In this document: piece by piece, positions 1-5,361 of the stretch
Layout of the letters: every line of letters begins with the position of its first letter
Numbering within the stretch: the first letter of the stretch is position 1
Assembly: GCA_900553555.1 (NCBI GenBank)
Contig: USEG01000068.1
Location: 1 to 5,361, forward strand
Reading direction: 5' to 3'
Length of the DNA stretch: 5,361 bases
Origin: an uncultured Clostridia bacterium
GTDB lineage: Bacteria; Bacillota; Clostridia; Christensenellales; Pumilibacteraceae
Translations under genes and position numbers: made by a program
The notes under the pieces: model-generated
Seen by the model: only the letters and a program-made list of their open reading frames with translations
Told to the model about the DNA's origin: nothing
The model's database searches: none

Positions 1-891
1 AGTGAGCGAAAGGCAAAGATACGACGCAGCGCACAGCGCACTGCTTACCGTCATAAAGACGTTAAGTTTGATTTTTCCGCCGAAAAGTCCGAAAATAAGA
101 CGCGCCGCGCCCATGGCAAGCGCAAATGTCATGGGCCCCAGTAAATCGCCCAAAACCTTGCCCACGCCAAGACTCTGTTCGGCAAAGGCCGACGCCCACT
201 GGGCAACCGTCTGTTCCGCCGCTCCGGCGCACAGCATCATGAGCATAAACAACCAAAACGAACCCTCGCGCAGCAGCTTATTTATTCCCTTGCCCTTTAC
301 GCCGCCGTCACTAAGCGAATAGATGGGGGCGACGGAAAAAAGCACTATGTTTACAATTGGTACCACCGCCCATACGCAGGCCATGATAAACCATTTTTCT
401 ATGCCGAACAGGGCGAAAAACGCCGTCGAAATAAGCACGACGCCCATATATCCCCAACAATAAAACGAGTGCAAAACGCTCATGGTGCGCTCTTTGTTTT
501 TGGTAGGACACGCCTCTATAATGGGGCTGACTATCACTTCTATCAGACCGCCGCCGACGGCATATACCACTACCGCCGCCGCCAGCCCGGCAAAGACGTT
601 TTTCGTGATGAGCGGCGCAATCGCCATCATAATAAGTCCCGCCGCCGCGCAGACGTGCGCCGCAATGGCGCAAAAGCGATACCCCAGCTTGTCGACAAAC
701 TTTGCGCTCAAAAGATCGATTATCAGCTGAACGATAAAATTAATGGTTATAAGAAGCGTTATCTGCCGGATGTCGATGCCGTAAGACGTCTTAAAGGTGA
801 CAAATAAAAGCGGTGCGAAATTGTTGACTATCGCCTGCGTAACATATCCCATAAAGCAGGCGTTCATTGTAACACGATACGCTTGTTTCAT
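1..891 (-). CDS. MFS permease, partial (C-terminal end beyond the window)
   Basis: This frame is open for 297 codons from the ATG at 891-889 to the left edge with no stop, so the C-terminus is missing. The protein is strongly hydrophobic, with about eight or nine membrane segments visible (roughly residues 12-32, 43-62, 74-93, 98-123, 144-162, 167-188, 211-229, 250-270 and 277-296). Residues 59-71 resemble the MFS motif A loop between helices 2 and 3 (acidic residue, then FVDKLGYR). A charged central loop at about 190-210 separates the two six-helix halves. The stretch QWASAFAEQSLGVGK (231-245) resembles a signature I recall from clostridial MFS permeases. A GGAGAG ribosome binding site lies just upstream. 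The gene follows the FAD oxidoreductase by 70 bases, so the two may be co-transcribed and share a substrate. The family call is firm; substrate and direction of transport are unknown. Confidence 0.88.
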   Translation of the reverse strand, partial: MKQAYRVTMNACFMGYVTQAIVNNFAPLLFVTFKTSYGIDIRQITLLITINFIVQLIIDLLSAKFVDKLGYRFCAIAAHVCAAAGLIMMAIAPLITKNVFAGLAAAVVVYAVGGGLIEVIVSPIIEACPTKNKERTMSVLHSFYCWGYMGVVLISTAFFALFGIEKWFIMACVWAVVPIVNIVLFSVAPIYSLSDGGVKGKGINKLLREGSFWLFMLMMLCAGAAEQTVAQWASAFAEQSLGVGKVLGDLLGPMTFALAMGAARLIFGLFGGKIKLNVFMTVSSALCAASYLCLSLT

Positions 892-920
892 AACTCTCCG
901 ATATGGCGCCGCTTGTTTAC

Positions 921-926
921 ATTATA
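921..926 (-). promoter_or_regulatory. Possible -10 box for the MFS gene
   Basis: The minus strand reads a perfect TATAAT here, about 30 bases before the MFS start codon, which would give a leader of roughly 23 bases. No convincing -35 hexamer lies 16-18 bases upstream, so this is a weak secondary promoter at best. No terminator is visible between the FAD oxidoreductase stop and this box, so read-through transcription is equally possible. Confidence 0.35.
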
Positions 927-961
927 TTTGACTTACAAAACAAGTGTGCCTTAAAAAGAGC

Positions 962-2242
962 TTATTTTTCGCACGCTTCGGGATAGCCTTCCACCAGATC
1001 GTAGGCGTCCACGGCTGCACGTACTTCGGCGTTTGTAACCATCGGCAGCGCCTTATCGGCTTTTGCCAGCACAGCTCCGCCGCCCTCGCCGATGCACGCG
1101 ACGATGGGCATTATGCGGTAAGACGCCTGCGCTTCGTGAGTCGAGGAAATGCACCGCCCCACCACCATAAGATTGTCAAAGCCTTTGGGTATAAGCGAAC
1201 GATAGGGAATGGTATAGTACTCTCCCTCCGGCACCCAATAATGCGAAGTGCCGCTGCCGTCGGGCGAATGAATGTCGATGTCGTAGTTGCCCGCGGCGAC
1301 GGCGTCGGGGAACTTGCGGCAGGCCACTATGTCGTCCTTAGTCAAAACGTACAGTCCGTCTATCATGCGGCTTTCGCGCACGCCTATTTCCACGGAAGAC
1401 GACAAGAGCGTCGCGTTCTTGCACGAAGGCGCGTTTGTTACGAGAAACCGATAAAGTTCGAGCATCTGCTTTCTGGCTTCTTTTTCGGCCACGCTCTTTT
1501 CCTTGGCCGATACCGGCGACTTTAACAGCCGCGTCGAATTGAGATGAAGCACGGAATCGGTCGTGTGGCTGAAAATGAGTATGTCTTCGCGCGGATTTAT
1601 CAGCTGTCCCGCGGCAAGTTTTTCCTTCCACAATTTGTTGACTTTTGCCAAATCTTCTTTGCGGAATTTCTCCATGTCGACGTTGCCCATACGGAAACAC
1701 AGCGTCATGGGCTGGCATTTTCCGTCCTTTTCCCTGCCGACATGATAACTTGCGCCCGCCAGCAGCGACAGAACGGCGTCGCCCGTCGCGTCCACAAAAT
1801 AGCGCGCCTGCAATGTTTCGACGCCGAAACTGCCCACCACCTTGATCTCTTTTATTTTGCCGCCCGCCGACAAAACGTCGCAAACCGTCGCATGAAACAG
1901 TACTTCAACGCCGTAATCATCGGTCATGTCGTCCATTACGATTTTAAGGAATTCTTCGTTGAAGGTCGTCCCGTTGCCGCTTACCACCTTGTCTCCGCCG
2001 TCGCTTTCGGCATACTTATAAAGACGCGACAGAAATTCGGCAAAAAGTCCCTTGTTTAGCAAGACCCTCTCGCCGTCCTTTTTTAGCATGTAATTCATAA
2101 ACGGAAGCACGGAATTCAATACGGCGGCTCCGCCGAGAGACCCGCTCTTTTCCACCAGCAGCACTTTTTGTTTTTCCCTTGCGGCGGCGCACGCGGCCAT
2201 TACGCCCGAAAATCCGCCGCCCACAACAATTATATCGTACAT
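962..2242 (-). CDS. FAD-dependent oxidoreductase (FAD_oxidored, PF12831-like)
   Basis: The product is a 426-aa soluble flavoprotein, a plausible length for this family. Residues 1-31 form a Rossmann nucleotide-binding fold: MYDIIVVGGGFSGV with the GxGxxG-type turn at 8-13, ending in an acidic residue (E31, VLLVEK) expected to bind the FAD ribose. VDATGDA (150-156) is the usual second FAD contact. GVRESRMIDG (287-296) and the C-terminal block NLMVVGRCISSTHEA (357-371), followed by SYRIMP, are hallmarks of this oxidoreductase family. From recall, the end of that block is usually G-(Q/E)-A-A-G; here it is GEGGG (385-389), a small deviation. No signal peptide or membrane segment is seen. The frame extends upstream to 2284, but the start at 2242 is chosen because GGAGGG sits 6 bases before it and the longer version would begin upstream of the -10 box. 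Substrate is unknown; the MFS permease downstream is the likeliest functional partner. Confidence 0.9.
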   Translation of the reverse strand: MYDIIVVGGGFSGVMAACAAAREKQKVLLVEKSGSLGGAAVLNSVLPFMNYMLKKDGERVLLNKGLFAEFLSRLYKYAESDGGDKVVSGNGTTFNEEFLKIVMDDMTDDYGVEVLFHATVCDVLSAGGKIKEIKVVGSFGVETLQARYFVDATGDAVLSLLAGASYHVGREKDGKCQPMTLCFRMGNVDMEKFRKEDLAKVNKLWKEKLAAGQLINPREDILIFSHTTDSVLHLNSTRLLKSPVSAKEKSVAEKEARKQMLELYRFLVTNAPSCKNATLLSSSVEIGVRESRMIDGLYVLTKDDIVACRKFPDAVAAGNYDIDIHSPDGSGTSHYWVPEGEYYTIPYRSLIPKGFDNLMVVGRCISSTHEAQASYRIMPIVACIGEGGGAVLAKADKALPMVTNAEVRAAVDAYDLVEGYPEACEK

Positions 2243-2248
2243 TATTTT

Positions 2249-2254
2249 CCCTCC
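2249..2254 (-). promoter_or_regulatory. Ribosome binding site that fixes the oxidoreductase start
   Basis: GGAGGG on the minus strand lies 6 bases before the ATG at 2242-2240. In the longer in-frame reading these bases would be translated as Gly-Gly just before the conserved MYDIIVVGGG, which argues that the upstream ATG at 2284 is not used. Confidence 0.85.
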
Positions 2255-2272
2255 GGAAAAGCGTTTTTTTAT

Positions 2273-2281
2273 ATTATAGCA
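2273..2281 (-). promoter_or_regulatory. Extended -10 promoter for the oxidoreductase unit
   Basis: The minus strand reads TGCTATAAT, a perfect -10 hexamer preceded by the TGn extension, which typically lessens the need for a -35 box; none is clear here. The predicted start of transcription near 2266 gives a leader of about 24 bases that includes the GGAGGG ribosome binding site. The element lies just after the terminator of the preceding unit, as expected for the start of a new transcription unit. No operator dyad is obvious around it. Confidence 0.7.
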
Positions 2282-2333
2282 CATTTTGATTTATCGCGGT
2301 ATAATATTCGGTTTTTGTATAGAAAAAATCCGT

Positions 2334-2368
2334 AAAAAAAGCCGCTCCGTAAAAAACAAAGCGGCTTT
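2334..2368 (-). terminator. Rho-independent terminator after the membrane protein gene
   Basis: On the minus strand a 9-bp stem, AAAGCCGCT paired with AGCGGCTTT, encloses a loop of about 13 bases and runs into seven T residues. It lies 76 bases beyond the stop codon of the 305-aa membrane protein and just before the next promoter. The plus strand has only four T residues after the stem, so the signal is clearly stronger for the minus direction. Confidence 0.85.
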
Positions 2369-2377
2369 TATTGTAAC

Positions 2378-2452
2378 GACTTCCGTCCAAAAAATTATTT
2401 TAGACTCCCGTCCAAAAAATTATTTTAGACTTCCGTCCAAAAAATTATTTTA
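2378..2452. repeat. Three tandem copies of a 25-bp repeat
   Basis: Three head-to-tail copies occupy 2378-2402, 2403-2427 and 2428-2452. On the plus strand each begins GACTTCCGTCC and continues with an A-run and TTATTTTA; the middle copy differs by one base (TCCCG instead of TTCCG). The copy nearest the gene contains the last codons (Ile-Lys) and the TAA stop of the membrane protein, so the array spans the end of the reading frame and the 3' untranslated region. It ends about 10 bases before the terminator stem. Near-identity of the copies suggests recent duplication by slippage or unequal recombination. Confidence 0.93.
2398..2442 (-). other. Two predicted GNRA-tetraloop hairpins in the 3' untranslated RNA
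   Basis: In minus-strand RNA each junction between repeat copies can fold as UUUUGGAC, loop GGAA or GGGA, then GUCUAAAA: eight pairs including one G-U wobble. The hairpins lie at 2423-2442 and 2398-2417. Both loop sequences fit GNRA, and the only base that differs between copies falls at the tolerant third loop position. On plus-strand RNA the wobble would become an A-C mismatch, so the fold favours the minus transcript. The third copy, next to the terminator, keeps only the 3-bp GAC/GTC core. Role unknown; RNA stabilisation or protein binding is inference only. Confidence 0.45.
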
Positions 2453-3362
2453 TAAGATCCTGGCGCTTGGTGCGTATGTAATTGCGCCATACTTCCTCCA
2501 CCATTCCCACAACCGAGAACACAAACGTGAGGACAAGATTGATGATAAAGCTGTCAAAAAATACTTTGTCTTCCATGACTATTTGCCACGCTTCGCTGAA
2601 CGTATAGCCGTACTGTGCGCCGGCGGAGGCAATTTCTCCGATATACACGCCCAGCACTGCCAGCTCCATGCCGATTATGACTGTGAGCGACACAATGATA
2701 ATCATCTTCTTGTCTTCCTTTCCGCCGAACTTGCGGTAGAGGAAAAAGCCCAAAACCGCGGCGACTAAGGACGATATGGCGGCGATAAAACCGGCATAAA
2801 ACAACGCCACAGCAATGGCTGCGCCCGCCAGCGTGCCCACCAACGCGCCCAAAAAGCCCTTGCCGTAATTGCCGGCGCTGTAGGCAAACTTTTCGTTTTC
2901 CTCTTTGATGTCCTCGTTTAATTTCGAAAGACATTCGTCGTCGAGCGATACCGTTACGCCGCTCATGTTGTGCTGTTTTGCAACTTTATTTTCATCGAAT
3001 TTTTCGCCGCATACGGGGCAGTACTCCGCGCCGGCTACATTGCGCTCTTTCAGCGCCTGTGTGACCGACTCCATGGCGTTGTCGATGCTTTTAGTTACCG
3101 CGCCCGACGCCAGCGACCCCAGCATGGACGCCTTTACGCCCAGAGCGAATTTGCTAAGCTTAATGCCTTTCAGCTTTTTGTCCGCTTTCAAATCGTCAAT
3201 CAGCGTCTGATCCGCCTTGCAGGTGAAATAAACGTTTATTTCCATTGAAAACTGCATAGTGATAATTACGTTTACTTCGTAGCCGTTTACGGTGCCGTAA
3301 GCCTTGTCGCCGGTAACACTCAAACCTTTACCAGTTAAAAACTCCTCGATTTTTCTGTTCAT
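2445..3362 (-). CDS. Unrecognised membrane protein with one CPVCG zinc-knuckle motif
   Basis: I do not recognise this 305-aa protein. Residues 1-110 look soluble, mixed alpha/beta, with no signal peptide. CPVCG (115-119) resembles half of a zinc ribbon; the only nearby extra ligand candidates are H131 and C144, so a full four-cysteine site is absent. A charged, probably helical stretch (about 140-165) leads to a glycine/alanine-rich double membrane segment (about 168-190 and 191-208), then segments at about 220-243 and 267-288, for around four in total. The tail (292-305) is basic, suggesting a cytoplasmic C-terminus. AAGGAG lies 6 bases before the ATG, supporting this start. It follows gpmI by 45 bases with no terminator or promoter between, so it is probably the last gene of the glycolytic operon. 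The stop codon falls inside the 25-bp repeat array. Coding status is firm; function is unknown. Confidence 0.85.
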   Translation of the reverse strand: MNRKIEEFLTGKGLSVTGDKAYGTVNGYEVNVIITMQFSMEINVYFTCKADQTLIDDLKADKKLKGIKLSKFALGVKASMLGSLASGAVTKSIDNAMESVTQALKERNVAGAEYCPVCGEKFDENKVAKQHNMSGVTVSLDDECLSKLNEDIKEENEKFAYSAGNYGKGFLGALVGTLAGAAIAVALFYAGFIAAISSLVAAVLGFFLYRKFGGKEDKKMIIIVSLTVIIGMELAVLGVYIGEIASAGAQYGYTFSEAWQIVMEDKVFFDSFIINLVLTFVFSVVGMVEEVWRNYIRTKRQDLIK

Positions 3363-3407
3363 GTTCTTCTCCTTTTATATTTATTTACCGCACTAGTCGG
3401 CACATTT

Positions 3408-5063
3408 CTATTTTTTGAGCGTTATAAGCGACGCGTCCCACATATCGGGCGCCTCATACCCCATGAGATTGACCATGGTGGCCGCCACGTTGCTAAGTCC
3501 GAACTTGCCCTCGTCGGGTTTTACGTCATAGTCTTCGCTGTAATTATTGTCGTAAATAATGCACGGAACGGGATTTAGCGTGTGGCTGGTCTTTGCCTTG
3601 TAGCTGCCGTCCTTATTGGTCTTGAAGTTGCCTTTTTTGTCCATTTCGTACATTTCGTCGGCATTGCCGTGATCCGCCGTGATGAGCGCTACGCCTTTAA
3701 GCTGGTCCACGATGTCTATTATGCGCTTTAACTGCAAATCCAGCGCTTCCATCGCGCACTGAGTGGCCAGCATGTTGCCGGTGTGTCCCACCATGTCGCC
3801 GTTGGGGAAATTGACGCGCAGATACTTATATTTGCCGCTCTTCATGCACTCGATAAGCTTGTCGGTAATTTCGGCGCACTTCATCCAGGGGCGCTGCTCA
3901 AAAGGCACTATGTCCGACGGAACTTCTATATACGTTTCCAATTCGTCGTTAAATTTGCCCGATTTATTTCCGTTCCAAAAATACGTCACGTGACCGAACT
4001 TTTGTGTCTCGGATATGGCCAGCTCGGATACGCCGGTATCGGACAGATATTCGCTCATGGTGTTGGTAATCTCCGGCGGATTTACGAGATATTTTTTGGG
4101 GATATGGCGATCCCCGTCGTATTCGAGCATGCCGGCATACACCACTTTCGGATAGCGCACTCTGTCGAATTTATCGAAGTTTTCGCTGTCGAAGGCGAGC
4201 GAAATTTCGATGGCTCTGTCGCCGCGGAAGTTGTAAAAAATGACGCTGTCGCCGTCCATAACGGGGCCTACGGGCTTGCCGTCTTTGGCGATAACGAAGG
4301 GAGGCAGATCCTGGTCGATGACGTTGTAACGTTTCCTGTACTCGGTTATGGCCTGCTCCGCCGACTCAAACTGTTCGCCCTCGCCGAGAACGTGCGTGTG
4401 CCAGCCCCTTTCCACCATGCTCCAATCGGCTTCGTAACGGTCCATCGTGATCTTCATTCTGCCGCCGCCCGAGGCGATGCACACGTCGAAATCGTCGCCT
4501 CTGAGCTGCGCCATAAACTGTTCGAAGGGGCGCACATAGTCGAGCGCAGACGTCTCTCCTACGTCTCTGCCGTCCAAAAGAATGTGGACGCGCACTCTCT
4601 TTACGCCCTCTTTTTTCGCCTCCGTCATCATGGCTTTAAGGTGGTCGATGTGCGAATGTACGTTGCCGTCGCTGAATAGGCCTATAAAGTGCAGCGTGGA
4701 GTTGTTTTTAAGGACGTTTGCGACGATTTCCTTCCACGTGTCCGACGCGAACATCTTGCCCGACTCTATGGACTGACTGACGAGTTTTGCGCCCTGGGCG
4801 AAAACCTGTCCCGAACCGAGCGCGTTGTGTCCCACTTCCGAATTGCCCATGTCGTCGTCGGAGGGCAGTCCCACCGCCGTGCCGTGCGCTTTTAGTTTTA
4901 CCATGGGGTATTTGCTCATAAGCATATCCAGCGTGGGCGTATAGGCAAGCTTTACGGCGTTGCCGGCGTTGTCGGGCGCCAGTCCCACTCCGTCCATTAC
5001 GACAGTCAGAACAGGGCCCGTAACGTTTAGTTTGCAGTTTGCTTTTTTTAGAATTTTATTCAT
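3408..5063 (-). CDS. gpmI: 2,3-bisphosphoglycerate-independent phosphoglycerate mutase, plant-type long form
   Basis: This cytosolic glycolytic enzyme interconverts 3- and 2-phosphoglycerate through a phosphoserine intermediate and normally needs two Mn ions. By alignment from memory to the characterised Bacillus enzyme, the catalytic Ser is S75 in GNSEVGH (73-79). One metal site is D24, S75, D464 and H465 (TADHGN, 462-467); the other is D423 and H427 (DMVGHTG, 423-429) plus H494 (TSHT). Substrate-binding parts are H137 (HSHIDH), DGRD (164-167), GGGR (199-202), NFRGDR (278-283) and K356. All key residues are present. At 551 aa it is longer than the usual ~510. SGGGRMKITMDRYEADW (198-214), FWNGNKSGKFN (362-372), NFPNGDMVGH and a lysine/glycine-rich insert at about 475-490 match the plant enzymes rather than common bacterial ones. 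GGAG lies 8 bases before the ATG. It lies 59 bases after tpiA, behind a hairpin terminator. Confidence 0.96.
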   Translation of the reverse strand: MNKILKKANCKLNVTGPVLTVVMDGVGLAPDNAGNAVKLAYTPTLDMLMSKYPMVKLKAHGTAVGLPSDDDMGNSEVGHNALGSGQVFAQGAKLVSQSIESGKMFASDTWKEIVANVLKNNSTLHFIGLFSDGNVHSHIDHLKAMMTEAKKEGVKRVRVHILLDGRDVGETSALDYVRPFEQFMAQLRGDDFDVCIASGGGRMKITMDRYEADWSMVERGWHTHVLGEGEQFESAEQAITEYRKRYNVIDQDLPPFVIAKDGKPVGPVMDGDSVIFYNFRGDRAIEISLAFDSENFDKFDRVRYPKVVYAGMLEYDGDRHIPKKYLVNPPEITNTMSEYLSDTGVSELAISETQKFGHVTYFWNGNKSGKFNDELETYIEVPSDIVPFEQRPWMKCAEITDKLIECMKSGKYKYLRVNFPNGDMVGHTGNMLATQCAMEALDLQLKRIIDIVDQLKGVALITADHGNADEMYEMDKKGNFKTNKDGSYKAKTSHTLNPVPCIIYDNNYSEDYDVKPDEGKFGLSNVAATMVNLMGYEAPDMWDASLITLKK

Positions 5064-5089
5064 AATACATGCTCCGTAAAATCTATGTT

Positions 5090-5114
5090 AAAAAGGGCGA
5101 GACGTCGCCCTTTT
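5090..5114 (-). terminator. Intercistronic hairpin between tpiA and gpmI (terminator or attenuator)
   Basis: A perfect 10-bp stem, AAAAGGGCGA paired with TCGCCCTTTT, closes a 4-base loop. In the minus direction it is followed by five T residues and then AACA, which is a fairly short tract. It begins 8 bases after the tpiA stop and ends 26 bases before the gpmI start. No clear promoter fits in that space, so gpmI probably depends on partial read-through. The plus strand gives TTTTGTTTTG after the stem, so it could also act in the other direction. Confidence 0.72.
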
Positions 5115-5122
5115 GTTTTGTG

Positions 5123-5361
5123 TCAGTTGTTAAAATGCACGACTTTTGAAAAATCTTCCGCTTTTAAAGACGCTCCGCCTATAAGACCGCCGTCTATATC
5201 GCTCATGGCCATGAGTTCGGCGGCGTTTTTGGCGTTCATGCTGCCGCCGTACTGCACGGTGGTAGCCTCGGCCACAGCCTCGCCGTACAGCTCGCCCACC
5301 ACCTTGCGGATCTGAGCGCAGACTTCCTCTGCCTGATCAGCGGTAGCGGTCTTGCCGGTGC
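5123..5361 (-). CDS. tpiA: Triosephosphate isomerase, partial (C-terminal 78 residues)
   Basis: Only the C-terminal third is in the window; the start lies beyond the right edge. The enzyme interconverts dihydroxyacetone phosphate and glyceraldehyde 3-phosphate in the cytosol. The fragment begins at TGKTAT, the hinge end of the mobile loop 6 that closes over the active site. It continues with YGGS (phosphate-binding loop 7) and GGLIGGASL (loop 8), both diagnostic of the family, and ends KVVHFNN followed by TGA. The catalytic Lys, His and Glu lie upstream and cannot be checked. Alanine codons change along the fragment: five of the first seven are GCT, while none of the last six is. Its position just before gpmI matches the common gap-pgk-tpiA-gpmI-eno order of glycolytic operons. 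Confidence 0.96.
   Translation of the reverse strand, partial: TGKTATADQAEEVCAQIRKVVGELYGEAVAEATTVQYGGSMNAKNAAELMAMSDIDGGLIGGASLKAEDFSKVVHFNN

Noticed and set aside
944..2059. Two plus-strand open frames (193 and 171 codons) opposite the FAD oxidoreductase
   Set aside because: Both are antisense to a well-conserved flavoprotein and their translations show no recognisable family features.
2243..2284. 14-codon N-terminal extension of the FAD oxidoreductase
   Set aside because: The extension would begin upstream of the -10 box and translate the ribosome binding site, and the conserved fold begins at the ATG at 2242.
2298..2308. Plus-strand TATAAT box in the intergenic region
   Set aside because: No -35 element lies at a proper distance and no credible plus-strand gene follows. 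Such boxes arise readily in AT-rich DNA.
2378..2452. Short CRISPR array
   Set aside because: The 25-bp units abut with no unique spacers and there are no cas genes, so this is a simple tandem repeat.
3388..3400. Imperfect palindrome around ACTAGT between gpmI and the membrane protein gene
   Set aside because: Only three outer pairs flank the core, with an extra base on one side and no T tract, so it is not a terminator and is too weak to call an operator.
3783..4679. Long open frame of 298 codons on the plus strand
   Set aside because: It lies wholly opposite gpmI, whose catalytic motifs are intact, and its translation shows no recognisable domain. It is a shadow of the real gene.
5068..5070. 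Alternative ATG seven bases upstream of the gpmI start
   Set aside because: It is out of frame with gpmI and lies almost against the GGAG ribosome binding site, too close for efficient initiation.

Overview
The window reads as an ordinary chromosomal stretch of a low-to-moderate GC bacterium. It is most likely a Clostridia-like member of the Bacillota. This rests on strong GGAG-type ribosome binding sites, AT-rich intergenic DNA with TATAAT boxes, Rho-independent terminators, a tpiA-gpmI glycolytic pair, and an MFS/FAD-oxidoreductase pair of a type I associate with gut Clostridia. The lineage is inferred, not shown. Every credible gene lies on the minus strand, so transcription runs from position 5361 towards 1. 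No tRNA, rRNA, CRISPR array, transposase or phage gene is visible.

In transcription order, the window opens with the C-terminal 78 codons of triosephosphate isomerase (tpiA, cut by the right edge). A perfect 10-bp intercistronic hairpin with a short U tract follows. Next come phosphoglycerate mutase of the cofactor-independent type (gpmI, 551 aa, with sequence signatures of the plant-type long clade) and an unrecognised 305-aa membrane protein with one CPVCG knuckle. The last gene's stop codon lies inside a triplicated 25-bp tandem repeat, and a strong terminator (2334-2368) follows it. This block looks like the end of a glycolytic operon with an unknown membrane protein as its last cistron.

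A second transcription unit starts at an extended -10 promoter near 2273-2281. It encodes a 426-aa FAD-dependent oxidoreductase of the FAD_oxidored (PF12831-like) type. Seventy bases later comes an MFS permease, cut by the left edge after 297 residues, with a possible promoter box of its own. The pair suggests uptake of a small molecule and its oxidation or reduction, but the substrate cannot be read from the sequence.

The most unusual points are the plant-like gpmI; the 25-bp repeats, whose minus-strand RNA can fold into 8-bp hairpins with GNRA tetraloops; and the unidentified zinc-knuckle membrane protein in a glycolytic operon. I found no convincing new multi-gene system here.
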